Shown here one piece after another: positions 33,920 to 43,354 of a DNA stretch of 64,000 nt; position 1 is the first letter of the stretch, and the number at the start of each line of letters is the position of its first letter. The translations under genes were made by a program, and so were the position numbers. The DNA lies in the NCBI RefSeq assembly GCF_006494535.1, contig NZ_VHIQ01000001.1:560736-624735 (forward strand), written 5' to 3'. A model generated the notes under the pieces. It searched no databases, was not told the DNA's origin, and saw nothing but the letters and a program-made list of their open reading frames with translations. The DNA is from Paucihalobacter ruber. GTDB lineage: Bacteria; Bacteroidota; Bacteroidia; Flavobacteriales; Flavobacteriaceae.

Positions 33920-34587
33920 GCTTTTGGTTTGGTTACCATAAAATCTTTTAAATAAAAAGGTTCAAAATAGGCAACATCTTCGGTGTTGCCTATTTTATAT
34001 TTTTGATAAGCCAACTTTGCCATTTGTTTTGCAGATGGTAGTTGATCCAAAATGAAATGGGCATTTTGGTGATTAACAACTGTAGCGATTTTATTAGCGC
34101 CGCTTCCAAGAAAATATGCAGTGTTTTCAGACAATAAACTATTAAAACTATCAGGAGTTATTACTTGAGCTTTTACTCCTTCAACCATTTGGTATTTTTG
34201 ATTAAATACAGCACTATAAACTTCCATTCGTCTTGCATCTAAAACAGGCACAATAAAACCGTCTTTTATTGTTGTTTGATGTGCTAAACTTTCTAATGTG
34301 TTTATTGATATAAGAGGGATGTTTAAGGCATAACATAAGCCTTTAGCCGCCGAAACACCAATACGCAGTCCCGTATAAGATCCCGGACCTTTGCTTATTG
34401 CCACCGCAGAAAGGTCTTCTAATTGTATTTGAGCCTCGGTAATTACTTCAAGAATATAATTGTGTAACAATTCTGAATGCGAGTAATTACTATCATTATA
34501 CTCTTTTAACGCAATAACCTTATCATTTTTTGATAAGGCTACCGAACAATTGGTTGTTGATGTTTCTATTAATAATATATAGGTCAA
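33916..34587 (-). CDS. tsaB: tRNA threonylcarbamoyladenosine protein TsaB
   Basis: TsaB is the scaffold partner of TsaD in making t6A37 on ANN-reading tRNAs. The 223-residue protein begins ILLIETSTTNCSVAL and contains the KGPGSYTGLRIGVSAAKGL motif of the ASKHA fold. It starts 2 bases after the stop of the exporter adaptor gene and so is likely to be the last gene of that operon, although the functions look unrelated. It overlaps mscS by four bases at the convergent end. Confidence 0.95.
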   Translation of the reverse strand: MTYILLIETSTTNCSVALSKNDKVIALKEYNDSNYSHSELLHNYILEVITEAQIQLEDLSAVAISKGPGSYTGLRIGVSAAKGLCYALNIPLISINTLESLAHQTTIKDGFIVPVLDARRMEVYSAVFNQKYQMVEGVKAQVITPDSFNSLLSENTAYFLGSGANKIATVVNHQNAHFILDQLPSAKQMAKLAYQKYKIGNTEDVAYFEPFYLKDFMVTKPKA

Positions 34588-34589
34588 AA

Positions 34590-35879
34590 CTATCGTGGCT
34601 TTTTATCTACCTCTTTTTTCTCAGAGACTTTATCGCCTGTTTCCAAGGTTTTGGACACTAAGTTGTAAGGACCAATAATAACGGTCTCATTTTCGCTTAA
34701 ACCCGAAGTTATCTCAATATTAGCGTTATCCTGGATTCCTGTAGTAATAACTCTTAATTTAGCCACATCACCATCTTTTACAAAAACACACTCAAATTTT
34801 TCATCTTCTCCCGAAAGTTTAACTTTCTTAAATTTCTCTGCAGCTGTTTTTTTGGTGCTTGTGGTATCGGTTTTGATAACAACAGAACTAATTGGAACTG
34901 CCAAAACATTAAATCTCTTTTTGGTAATAACATCAACCGTTGCTGTCATTCCTGGACGAAATGGAGAATAGCCTTCATTTTTACCTTCTAACAAATCTTG
35001 ATAAGACGATTCTAAAATTCTAACCTTAACTTTAAAATTTGTAACCTGATCGGCTGTAAGATTTCCCTGTGCTGAGTTGGCAATTTCGGTAACCACGCCA
35101 CTAAATTCGCGCTTTGGATAAGCGTCTACCTCTACTATCGAGGTGTCACCAATTTTTACTTTCACAATGTCATTCTCATTAACATCCATGAGTACTTCCA
35201 TGGTGTTTAAATTAGCAACTCTCAAAATTTCGGTTCCTGCCATTTGCTGAGTTCCTACAACTCTCTCACCTAATTCAACACTTAAGAGTGAAATGGTACC
35301 ATCTATAGGTGAATAAATAGTGGTTCTTAATAAATTATCACGCGCTTCATTTACGGTGGCGCCGGCACTTTGAACACCATAATAAGCAGATTGCTTTGCA
35401 GCTAAAGCCCCTTCGTAATTGGCAACGGCTCTGTCCCAGTCGGCTTTAGAAATTACGCCGCGCTCAAATAAACTCTTATTGCGTTCGTAATTAAAAGTTG
35501 CTTCTTTTAAGGTGGCTTCGGCCTGATTTAAATTGGCCTGTACGTTTTGATAACTGGCTTGAGCTCTGTTAAGCGCTGATTGAATTAAATCTGGATTTAC
35601 CTTAACCAATAAATCTCCTTTAGTAACTCTATCTCCTTCTTTAAAAGGAAGCTCAATGATTTCTCCTGAAACTTCACTTGATATTTTCACCTCTGTTGAA
35701 GGTTGAATTTTACCTGTGGCTGAGACTTTCTCGAAAACATTTACAGGCTCAATTACCTTTAATTCAACCTCTTTAAAGTCTTCTTTATTACCAAACCAGC
35801 CCGCTTTTTTACCGCCGATTAAAGCAGCGATAAGCACCAAGGCAATTACAATAATGATGATGAGTTTTTTGCGTTTCAC
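34590..35879 (-). CDS. exporter periplasmic adaptor (MacA/HlyD-like), GTG start
   Basis: The protein has 429 residues: a short Lys-rich cytoplasmic start, one membrane anchor (about 5-20), then a biotinyl-lipoyl domain (VSGEIIELPFKEGDRVTKGDLL), a helical hairpin rich in Ala/Gln, a return lipoyl half (IYSPIDGTISLL) and beta-barrel and membrane-proximal domains. It links an inner-membrane transporter to TolC. The start is GTG at 35877-35879; no ATG lies upstream in frame, and the anchor begins at once. It is one of two unlike adaptors in this operon, placed after tolC. Confidence 0.92.
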   Translation of the reverse strand: MKRKKLIIIIVIALVLIAALIGGKKAGWFGNKEDFKEVELKVIEPVNVFEKVSATGKIQPSTEVKISSEVSGEIIELPFKEGDRVTKGDLLVKVNPDLIQSALNRAQASYQNVQANLNQAEATLKEATFNYERNKSLFERGVISKADWDRAVANYEGALAAKQSAYYGVQSAGATVNEARDNLLRTTIYSPIDGTISLLSVELGERVVGTQQMAGTEILRVANLNTMEVLMDVNENDIVKVKIGDTSIVEVDAYPKREFSGVVTEIANSAQGNLTADQVTNFKVKVRILESSYQDLLEGKNEGYSPFRPGMTATVDVITKKRFNVLAVPISSVVIKTDTTSTKKTAAEKFKKVKLSGEDEKFECVFVKDGDVAKLRVITTGIQDNANIEITSGLSENETVIIGPYNLVSKTLETGDKVSEKKEVDKKPR

Positions 35880-35911
35880 TGTTAAGTTATTTTAATTGAC
35901 TGAAGTTATAA

Positions 35912-37252
35912 TTAATATAAGCCAGCTAAATCTACTCCGAAATAGAATTCAAGTACTTTTAAACTGAATATATAATTAAATTTTGTTCTAACAATATCAG
36001 ATTGAGCATTTTCGTAAGCTATTCTACTTTGATTATAATCGAAGGCATTAGATAGGCCAACATCATAACGCTCTTTAGCATATTCAAAAGCTAAACGTCG
36101 TGCTTCGGCAGTTTTAACGGCTGCCTGGTAAAATTTCTTTGAATTTTTAGCATCATTATAGGCCTGATAAACGTTAGATTCTAAATCTAAACTTACTTGT
36201 TCTAATTGAAGTCTCGATCGCTCTACGTTTATTTTGTTTCGCTGAACATTGCTTCTAACATTAAGTCTATTAAAAATCGGGATGTTTAACTGAAATCCTA
36301 TCGCTGTACCATCAAATAACCATAACTGATCTGCAAAACTAATCTGTTCTCCAGTAAAAGGATTTCTTTGTGTACTTGCCCAACGAGCATTGTAGCCCAT
36401 AAAAGCTGTTACCGTTGGAAAATAATTACCTTTAGCCAATTGTAAATCTTTTTCTGCAATTTCTAAATTGGCACTTGCTATTTTAACATCGTTTAATTCG
36501 TCTTTGGCTTTTTCAAAAATTGAAGCCGGTTTTTCTTCCAAAATTGCTTCTGAAATTAATTCAAAGTTTTCGTCGGCTATATCGAAGGTCTCATAATTTC
36601 TAAGCTGAAGTAATTGAGCTAAACCAATTTTTGAAATAATTAAATTATTTTCAGCAGCAATCATTTGTTGTTCCTGGCTCGCGCTTGTTGCTAAAATCTC
36701 TAGTAAATCTCCTTCAGGTAATACTCCGCCATCAACAAGTTCTTTGGTGTTTTTAATGTTTTCCTGAGTAACTTCAAATTGGCCCTGAATAACTTTTAAT
36801 TGCTCTTTATTTGAAAGAATTGATAAAAATGAATTTGCTATCAAGAGTGAAATATCATCTTTCATTTTATCTAATCTGTAACGGGCAGCTGTTATATTTA
36901 ATTTCGCTCTTTGCAAATTACGCCAGTTCTGTAATCCTGAAAACAAGTTTAACCCTGAGTTGGCACCACCTGAAGCAGATCTAAACACAGTATTTTCAAA
37001 CTGGTTAGTTGCAGGGTTAATGTTAGCACCTGTATTGATATTAAAACTTGCATTGGCATTTAAAGACGGTAAAAAATTAGCTATTGCCTGCGTTTTATCA
37101 ACATTAGACTGATCTACATCTAAAAGCGACTGCTCAACAGAAATATTGTTTTTATAGGCATATTCAATACACTCTTTGAGCGTCCACTTTTTTTCTTGTG
37201 CAAATCCAGACACAAAGACAAAGGCTATTATAATGACGATGGTATTTCTCAT
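35912..37252 (-). CDS. TolC-family outer-membrane efflux protein
   Basis: The 446-residue protein has a signal peptide (about 1-18, cut after GFAQ) and the two-fold repeated helix-strand pattern of TolC channels: KKWTLKECIEYAYKNNISVEQ at the start of repeat one, and the second half beginning near residue 240. Asn-rich strands such as FSGLQNW lie in the barrel. It forms the outer-membrane exit duct for the exporter whose adaptors flank it. Confidence 0.94.
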   Translation of the reverse strand: MRNTIVIIIAFVFVSGFAQEKKWTLKECIEYAYKNNISVEQSLLDVDQSNVDKTQAIANFLPSLNANASFNINTGANINPATNQFENTVFRSASGGANSGLNLFSGLQNWRNLQRAKLNITAARYRLDKMKDDISLLIANSFLSILSNKEQLKVIQGQFEVTQENIKNTKELVDGGVLPEGDLLEILATSASQEQQMIAAENNLIISKIGLAQLLQLRNYETFDIADENFELISEAILEEKPASIFEKAKDELNDVKIASANLEIAEKDLQLAKGNYFPTVTAFMGYNARWASTQRNPFTGEQISFADQLWLFDGTAIGFQLNIPIFNRLNVRSNVQRNKINVERSRLQLEQVSLDLESNVYQAYNDAKNSKKFYQAAVKTAEARRLAFEYAKERYDVGLSNAFDYNQSRIAYENAQSDIVRTKFNYIFSLKVLEFYFGVDLAGLY

Positions 37253-37299
37253 AGTTCAACTGTAAGACTTAAATTATATAAAATTGTTACAAAAAAAGT

Positions 37300-38466
37300 T
37301 TAATTTCTGCCGGCGTAAGCTGGTGGACCTTGAAGCTGATTCCAAACTTTGATCTTGTCTGATTCTGAAACACCTTCTAAAACCTGAACAAAAATTCCGT
37401 CACTGAGACCTAATTTCACATCACGACGTTCAAATTTTTGATTACCAATTTCAACTTCTACAAATGGCTTTTTTGTTTGTGAGTCGTATTGCACCAAAGC
37501 TTCTTTAATGGCCATTACATTTTCGGCTTTGTCTAATATAATTGAGGCATTGGCCGATAATCCAGCCCTTATAAAGGTGGTTTCATCCAAATTTTTTAAG
37601 GTTCCTTTAATATCAAATTGAATGGCGCCATTTTCAACAATCCCTTTTGGCGCAATGTAATCTAACACAGCTTCAAATTTTTGGTTGTCTATAGCTCCAA
37701 TAGTAATTTCGAGCGGCAAACCTTCTTTTATTTTACCAACTTCGCTTTCATCTATTTTACCTTCAAAAATCATTTTTTGAATATCGGCAATTGAAGCAAT
37801 AGAAGTACCTTCGTTAAAATTATTGGCTTCAATAACTTGATTACCTTCTTTAATTGGCACATCGAGTACCATTCCTGAAACAGTTGCTCTTACAAGTGTT
37901 TGTGCTGCATTACCCAATCCCGATGTTGTACCGGTTTTAATAATATCGTAATTTTGTCTGGCAGCGTTTAGCGAAATTCTGGCCTGTTCAACTGCTTGCT
38001 TTGCCTGAAGGTAGTTGTTATTAATTAAGTCAAAATCATTGGCAGAAATAACACCCTTTTCAAATAGAGATTTTTGTCTGCTATAAATAGCTTCCTGGTT
38101 TTGAAAATTAATTTGGGCGGTTTCAAGCGATGTTTGGTTAGAGGCAATATTATTCTTTGCACTTGTTAAAGTTGAAACGTTTGGAATTACTCTAATCTTG
38201 GCAATTAAATCACCTGAATTTACAAACTCCCCTGCCTGAATAAACACTTCTTCAACAACACCTGAAATATTTGGCTTTATCAACACCTCTTCTTTTGGCA
38301 CAATACTGCCGGTTGCCATAGTTTTTACTACTATACTTTTATTTAATGCGGTATCTGTTGTATAAGTTACAGGATCTTCCTGGTTTTTTTTCCATAAATA
38401 AATCAAAGCTGTTGCAAATGACAGCACAATGATAACTAATACTATAACGGTGGTTGTTCTTTTCAT
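37300..38466 (-). CDS. exporter periplasmic adaptor, second copy (HlyD-like)
   Basis: The protein has 388 residues, a membrane anchor at about 6-24, the lipoyl half-motif (ISGVVEEVFIQAGEFVNSGDLIAKI), a long helical hairpin with QTSLETAQINFQNQEAIYSRQKSLF, and the second lipoyl half (VSGMVLDVPIKEGNQV). It is only distantly similar to the adaptor at 34590-35879, so the two are not a recent duplication. It follows the second permease gene by 45 bases. Confidence 0.92.
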   Translation of the reverse strand: MKRTTTVIVLVIIVLSFATALIYLWKKNQEDPVTYTTDTALNKSIVVKTMATGSIVPKEEVLIKPNISGVVEEVFIQAGEFVNSGDLIAKIRVIPNVSTLTSAKNNIASNQTSLETAQINFQNQEAIYSRQKSLFEKGVISANDFDLINNNYLQAKQAVEQARISLNAARQNYDIIKTGTTSGLGNAAQTLVRATVSGMVLDVPIKEGNQVIEANNFNEGTSIASIADIQKMIFEGKIDESEVGKIKEGLPLEITIGAIDNQKFEAVLDYIAPKGIVENGAIQFDIKGTLKNLDETTFIRAGLSANASIILDKAENVMAIKEALVQYDSQTKKPFVEVEIGNQKFERRDVKLGLSDGIFVQVLEGVSESDKIKVWNQLQGPPAYAGRN

Positions 38467-38511
38467 TTTAAATGAATATTAAGGTCTTATTTTGTTTATT
38501 TCTAAATTTGA

Positions 38512-39771
38512 TTATTCGGTTCTAAGGGCATCAACAGGTTTCATTTTAGTGGCGATATTGGCGGGTATCAGTCCTGCCAACAAGCCTGAAACTATTAAAA
38601 TACTCAGTGCGGCAAACACAACAGGCATACCTACACTTGGATTTACAAAGTTTTCAATTGGACCGTTGATTTCAATGGCATAATTCATTAAATATATGGC
38701 ACCGGCCGAAAAAGCAACCCCTACCATACCAGCCAATAAAGTTAATACTAAACTTTCCTGAAGTACCTGCGATTTGATATCCCACGGAGTTGCTCCTAAT
38801 GCGCGCCTAACGCCAATTTCTTTGGTGCGTTCTTTTACAACAATTAGCATGATATTACTAATGCCGATGATACCCGACATTAAAATAAGGGCACCAACAA
38901 AAAATCCTACCACTGTAAGTATATTGAAAAGTCCATTTACTCTTTCAAATTGCTCGGCCAAATCTCTATGGCCAAAGGCTCTTTCATCGTCAGGGTGTAC
39001 TCTGTGTCTTGTTTTTAAAAAATCGAAAACTTGCTCTTTTACATCGGTAATACTAAATTGGTCATAGGCGGTTATGGCCATCCATCCCACGTTATCACCA
39101 CGATTAAAAGCTTTTCCAAAGGTTGTAAATGGAATAAATACGGTATTAGCTTCTTCTTCTGAATCGCCTTGACTATTAGTAATTTTAAAAGTCCCGGTTA
39201 CCATAAAATTAACCCCATTTATCTTAATATAAGATCCTATAACAGGTTCGCCTTTATCGTACAAACCGGCAACCACATCAGGACCGATGACGCAAATTTT
39301 TCTGTCGTTGTCAATATCAGACTGGCTAATAAAACGCCCTTCGAGAATATCCATAGGCTTTTGTTTGATAAATTCAGGATAATCACCATAAATTTGAAAA
39401 GCCCCGGTTTTAGTACCTCTAATCACGTTACTGGCACCTTGATAGCCGCCCAATGAATTACGAGGCGATACATATTTCAATTGCGGGAATTCTTGTTTCA
39501 GCGCTACAACATCATCGGTTTTATAGTTAAATCTTCTTCCTCTCGGCAAGCCTTTGTAAGGTATTGAGGTACGTTGCACCCAGGTAAACATAGAGTTAGT
39601 GGCAAAATTGCTAAAACTAGAAGTCACCCCATTTTTTAAGCCATTGGTCAGGGCAAGAAGCAACACTAAAATAGTGATACCCCAAAACACACCGAAAGCC
39701 GTTAAGAATGTTCTAAACTTATTGGCTGTTAATGCTTCTAATATTTCGTCCCAACGATCTTTACTAAACAT
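38512..39771 (-). CDS. ABC transporter permease (MacB/FtsX type), second copy
   Basis: The 419-residue protein has the MacB-like topology: one helix near the N-terminus (RTFLTAFGVFWGITILVLLLAL), a periplasmic domain of about 220 residues (MacB_PCD), and three C-terminal helices containing VKERTKEIGVRRALGAT, the coupling motif of the FtsX family. It begins one base after the stop of the first permease gene. The two permeases could form a heterodimer on the single ATPase of the operon. Confidence 0.95.
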   Translation of the reverse strand: MFSKDRWDEILEALTANKFRTFLTAFGVFWGITILVLLLALTNGLKNGVTSSFSNFATNSMFTWVQRTSIPYKGLPRGRRFNYKTDDVVALKQEFPQLKYVSPRNSLGGYQGASNVIRGTKTGAFQIYGDYPEFIKQKPMDILEGRFISQSDIDNDRKICVIGPDVVAGLYDKGEPVIGSYIKINGVNFMVTGTFKITNSQGDSEEEANTVFIPFTTFGKAFNRGDNVGWMAITAYDQFSITDVKEQVFDFLKTRHRVHPDDERAFGHRDLAEQFERVNGLFNILTVVGFFVGALILMSGIIGISNIMLIVVKERTKEIGVRRALGATPWDIKSQVLQESLVLTLLAGMVGVAFSAGAIYLMNYAIEINGPIENFVNPSVGMPVVFAALSILIVSGLLAGLIPANIATKMKPVDALRTE

Positions 39772-39772
39772 A

Positions 39773-41017
39773 TTATTCGTCTCTAAGTGCTATAATTGGT
39801 TTGATTTTGGCTGCTCGATAGGCCGGAAGAAACCCTGCAAAGGTGCCCGCAATTACCAATATGAAAACAGTGGTTAATGCTGTATTAAAATCTACCTGAG
39901 GATATTTTATAAAATCGTTATCAATGGTTGGTCCAACTAATTCTAACAACCCCAAACCGGCAATTAATCCAAATAAACCCGAGAACATCGTAACGAAAAT
40001 AGATTCTTGTAGAATCATTCCGATGATAGAAAGAGGTTGAGCGCCGAGCGCTTTTCTGATTCCAATTTCCTTAGTACGTTCTTTTACTATAATAATCATG
40101 ATATTTCCCACACCCACAACACCGGCGATTATGGTACCGATTCCAACAAACCAAAATACTGCTCTAATGATATCAACCAATGAGTAGATTTTTTTGGCCT
40201 CTTCTAGAGTATTGTCAACCCTTATGGCCGCTATATCATCCGGGGCGATAATATACTTTTGTTTTAAATCGTATTCAATACCTGCTACCAGATCTTCAGA
40301 TAATTCTAAAGCTTCATTTAAACTACCTGACATTGGCACTGTAAATGCCATGTCTCTTACCCGATCACCACCATTAAAAGCTTTTTGCGCTGAAGTTACC
40401 GGTATATAAACATTACTTTCTTCTCTTTCGCCTCCGGGATCAAAAAACACGCCAATAACTTTAAATTGAATACCGTAAATGGACACATATTCGCCTAAAG
40501 GACTTTTTCCTTTAAATAATTCAGTTTTTACTTTATTGCCAACTACAATTACCTTTTTGGCTTCATTTATGTCTGATTCATTTAAAAATCTTCCTTCTGA
40601 AATATCAGCATTTTCAATAAATTGAAAATCGGGCATAACGCCTTGAACACGAAAATTTCCTGATTCATTTTTATAATTGATTAAGCTACCCCATATAGAG
40701 TAATTCCCTGATCGATACTCGAGATAATCATCGTAATTTCTGGATACGTCAATAAAGTCTTCCATCTTAAGCTGAATATTTCTGCCCGGGTTTAAGCCTT
40801 TGTAACCTTTTGTAGTACTTCTTGTTCTAATAGACAATTTATTTGTGGCATCACTGGAAAACTGATCTTTAACGCCGTTTTGTATGCCAGAGCTAAAACC
40901 GAGTAAAACTATCAAGATAAAAATTCCCGAAGCAACCGAAATACAAGTTAAGGCTGTTCTCAATTTATTTTTACTTAGTGTCTCAAAGACTTCCTGCCAA
41001 CGTTCTATATCAAACAT
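39773..41017 (-). CDS. ABC transporter permease (MacB/FtsX type), first copy
   Basis: The 414-residue protein has the same layout as its neighbour: an N-terminal helix (RTALTCISVASGIFILIVLLGF), a periplasmic domain, and three C-terminal helices with VKERTKEIGIRKALGAQ. The periplasmic domains of the two permeases are clearly different. Its start overlaps the ATPase gene by eight bases. Confidence 0.95.
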   Translation of the reverse strand: MFDIERWQEVFETLSKNKLRTALTCISVASGIFILIVLLGFSSGIQNGVKDQFSSDATNKLSIRTRSTTKGYKGLNPGRNIQLKMEDFIDVSRNYDDYLEYRSGNYSIWGSLINYKNESGNFRVQGVMPDFQFIENADISEGRFLNESDINEAKKVIVVGNKVKTELFKGKSPLGEYVSIYGIQFKVIGVFFDPGGEREESNVYIPVTSAQKAFNGGDRVRDMAFTVPMSGSLNEALELSEDLVAGIEYDLKQKYIIAPDDIAAIRVDNTLEEAKKIYSLVDIIRAVFWFVGIGTIIAGVVGVGNIMIIIVKERTKEIGIRKALGAQPLSIIGMILQESIFVTMFSGLFGLIAGLGLLELVGPTIDNDFIKYPQVDFNTALTTVFILVIAGTFAGFLPAYRAAKIKPIIALRDE

Positions 41018-41711
41018 ATTGAGAGGCTCTAATTTGTTCTACTTTATGATCGTCAATAATTATCCCGTCTTTTAAATTTACAATACGCTTGGTCATTTGC
41101 GCTATGTCTGGCTCGTGGGTTACAATAAGTATGGTTTTGCCTTCATCATTAATACCTTGAATTAATTCCATTACTTCGTGTGAAGTTTTAGAATCTAAAG
41201 CGCCGGTTGGTTCGTCTGCCAATAATACCTTGGGGTCACTGGCCAATGCTCTTGCAATGGCAACACGCTGCTTTTGTCCGCCGGAAAGCTCACTTGGCAA
41301 ATGGTGAGACCATTCTGCTAATCCTACTTTTTCAAGATAATGAAACGCACGATCCATTCGTTCTTTACGCGGCATTTTTTGGTAGTATAATGGCAAAGCA
41401 ACGTTATCTAAAGCAGATTTATAATTAATTAAGTTGAACGATTGAAATATAAACCCAAGAAACTTATTGCGGTATTTTGCCGCAACACGTTCGTTTAAAT
41501 TTTTTATTGGCACACCATCTAAAGTGTAGGAGCCTTCATCGGCCTCATCTAACATACCAAGTATGTTGAGAAGTGTAGACTTTCCAGAACCTGAAGAACC
41601 CATAATAGAAACAAGTTCTCCTTCTTCAACATTAAAATTAATGCCTTTTAAAACGTGAAGACTATTGCTTCCCATTTTATAAGACTTGTGTAAATCTTTA
41701 ATTTGTATCAT
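41010..41711 (-). CDS. ABC transporter ATP-binding protein (LolD/MacB type)
   Basis: The 233-residue protein has Walker [10 protein letters not shown] (38-46), a Q-loop in FIFQSFNL, the signature LSGGQ (142-146), Walker B VLLADE (162-167) and the switch His in IVTHEPD. It fits the LolD/MacB/YknY branch that works with FtsX-type permeases. It is the first gene of the exporter operon. I find no exact -7 element before it; TAACATTG about 30 bases upstream of the ATG is a seven-of-eight match. Confidence 0.96.
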   Translation of the reverse strand: MIQIKDLHKSYKMGSNSLHVLKGINFNVEEGELVSIMGSSGSGKSTLLNILGMLDEADEGSYTLDGVPIKNLNERVAAKYRNKFLGFIFQSFNLINYKSALDNVALPLYYQKMPRKERMDRAFHYLEKVGLAEWSHHLPSELSGGQKQRVAIARALASDPKVLLADEPTGALDSKTSHEVMELIQGINDEGKTILIVTHEPDIAQMTKRIVNLKDGIIIDDHKVEQIRASQYV

Positions 41712-41820
41712 ACGTAAGTGGCCAAATGTGGCGCAATGTTAAACAAAAGCACAGATTATTTATACTAACAAACTGTTAAGAGTTCAAATACTCTGTATTA
41801 CTTAGACTTTTACAAGCCTA

Positions 41821-41836
41821 AAAGGTTAAAACCTTT
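41821..41836 (-). terminator. weak stem-loop after the 73-residue membrane protein gene
   Basis: AAAGGTT and AACCTTT form a seven-base-pair AT-rich stem with a two-base centre and a short T run on the reverse strand, ten bases past the stop. It is too weak to be sure of. Confidence 0.35.
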
Positions 41837-41845
41837 AATAAATGT

Positions 41846-42067
41846 TTAACTTTTAGCGTATTTTTTGTACAGGAAAAAAGCGATACCCCCAACCAATATG
41901 TAGGGAATTGCCATAAGATATACTATTCCATTATTAACACCTTCGGCTATAGAAGTATCGGCTTCGCTTTCCAAAACAGCACGGCACATAGCACATTGTG
42001 CTTGCGATGCTGTAGAAGCAAGCAATATGATTAAGAAAAGCGCTATTTTGAGAACAATTTTAGGCAT
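41846..42067 (-). CDS. small membrane protein with Cys-X-X-Cys, oxidase-assembly context
   Basis: The protein has 73 residues: a signal-peptide-like N-terminus (cut near SQAQ), then QCAMCRAVLES with a two-cysteine site facing the periplasm, and a C-terminal helix (about 48-68) ending in KKYAKS. It overlaps the DUF420 gene by eight bases and is the last gene after SCO. That position suggests a role with copper, heme or thiols in cytochrome oxidase assembly, but this is inference. Confidence 0.72.
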   Translation of the reverse strand: MPKIVLKIALFLIILLASTASQAQCAMCRAVLESEADTSIAEGVNNGIVYLMAIPYILVGGIAFFLYKKYAKS

Positions 42068-42608
42068 AGTATGGAGAAATCATCAAATAAACAATCACAC
42101 CTGTTACGGCAACGTAAAGCCAAATTGGAAACGTGATTTTTGCGATTTTTTTGTGGCGCTCAAAATTATTGGTAATAGCCCGAACGTAGGTTATTAAAAC
42201 AAAAGGAATCACAACAATAGACAATGCGATATGGGTGATTAATATGAAAAAATAAACATATCTAATAAACCCTTCACCACCGTATGGTGTACTGTCACTG
42301 GTCATATGATAAGCCACATACATCACCAAAAAAAGAACAGAGCACCCAATAGCGGTTTTGTTAAGTATTTCGTGAAGGTTTCTTTTTTGATTTTTTATTG
42401 CCCATAGCGACACCACAAGTAGAATTGCCGTGATGGCGTTAATACCGGCATAAATTGGAGGTAAAAAAGTTAAAGGTTGAACATCAAATCCTAACTTTCT
42501 CAAATTTATACCAAACAGCGCTGCAACGGCTATTGGAATAATAACCGATAAGGCTATAATTAATTTGTTATACTTTTTCTCGTTTTGTAAGTTAATATCT
42601 GTACTCAT
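42060..42608 (-). CDS. DUF420 membrane protein, cytochrome oxidase assembly
   Basis: The 182-residue protein has five hydrophobic helices and several His residues near their ends (AYHMTSD, THIALS, FERHKKIAKITFPIWLYVAVTGVIVYLM in pattern), as in DUF420. A Gram-positive member, CtaM, is needed for assembly of heme-copper oxidases. It overlaps SCO by four bases (ATGA) and the 73-residue gene by eight, so the three are tightly coupled. Confidence 0.88.
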   Translation of the reverse strand: MSTDINLQNEKKYNKLIIALSVIIPIAVAALFGINLRKLGFDVQPLTFLPPIYAGINAITAILLVVSLWAIKNQKRNLHEILNKTAIGCSVLFLVMYVAYHMTSDSTPYGGEGFIRYVYFFILITHIALSIVVIPFVLITYVRAITNNFERHKKIAKITFPIWLYVAVTGVIVYLMISPYYA

Positions 42609-43354
42609 TCTTTTAGTAGTTTAGCAATATCTTCTTTTAAAATGGTGATTTGTTGGGTCATGCCATCTTCGTCGGTTTCGTCTTCGGCTAATATGCCATT
42701 GTAGTAAATTATCGGATTTTTAAAATCGTCTAACCTAGATCTTATAAACCCGTTTTTATCAATTAAGGCAAAATTTCCTGAATGTTCAAAGCCGCCTTCT
42801 ACTTCACGGTCTTCGGCAGCATAAAGATTAAAACCCTTATTTGCTAGGGAATAAATATCTTCTTGATTCCCGGTCATTAAATGCCAGTTAGGATTGGTCA
42901 TTCCGTAGTTTTGCGCGTAGGCTTTTAAAACTTCAGGTGTGTCGTGAGTAGGATTAATGGTAAACGAGGCCACTCCAAAATTTTCAAAATCTGAAAAATG
43001 ATTTTGAATTTCAACCAAGTTTCTGTTCATTCTTGGGCAAATAGTTGGACATGTTGTAAAGAAAAATTCAACTACATAAACCTTTCCCAAATAATCTTTG
43101 TTGGTAATGGTGTCTCCATTTTGATTCACAAAACTAAAATCGGGTACCTTTCTGGCGCCTTCACCTACGTTAATAAAAGCGAGGTCTGAAGATTTTTCTC
43201 CTGTAGCTCCTTTAAGATTAGTTGATCTACTTTCGGCATCTCTACTAATGTCGTTATTTTGTAAGCGATCAACTATTTTAGGTATAAAAATTATACCGAA
43301 TAGAAGAACAATAAAGGCTATTCCTATGTACGAATAGTTTGGTTTTTTACTCAT
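42605..43354 (-). CDS. SCO family copper chaperone
   Basis: SCO/Sco1 proteins insert copper into the CuA site of oxidase subunit II. The 249 residues have an N-terminal anchor (about 9-26) and a thioredoxin-like domain with C102-X3-C106 in FTTCPTICPRMN and the ligand His191 (GGFEHSGNF). It lies between the cysteine-less SCO-like gene, with which it overlaps by eight bases, and the DUF420 gene. Confidence 0.95.
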   Translation of the reverse strand: MSKKPNYSYIGIAFIVLLFGIIFIPKIVDRLQNNDISRDAESRSTNLKGATGEKSSDLAFINVGEGARKVPDFSFVNQNGDTITNKDYLGKVYVVEFFFTTCPTICPRMNRNLVEIQNHFSDFENFGVASFTINPTHDTPEVLKAYAQNYGMTNPNWHLMTGNQEDIYSLANKGFNLYAAEDREVEGGFEHSGNFALIDKNGFIRSRLDDFKNPIIYYNGILAEDETDEDGMTQQITILKEDIAKLLKE

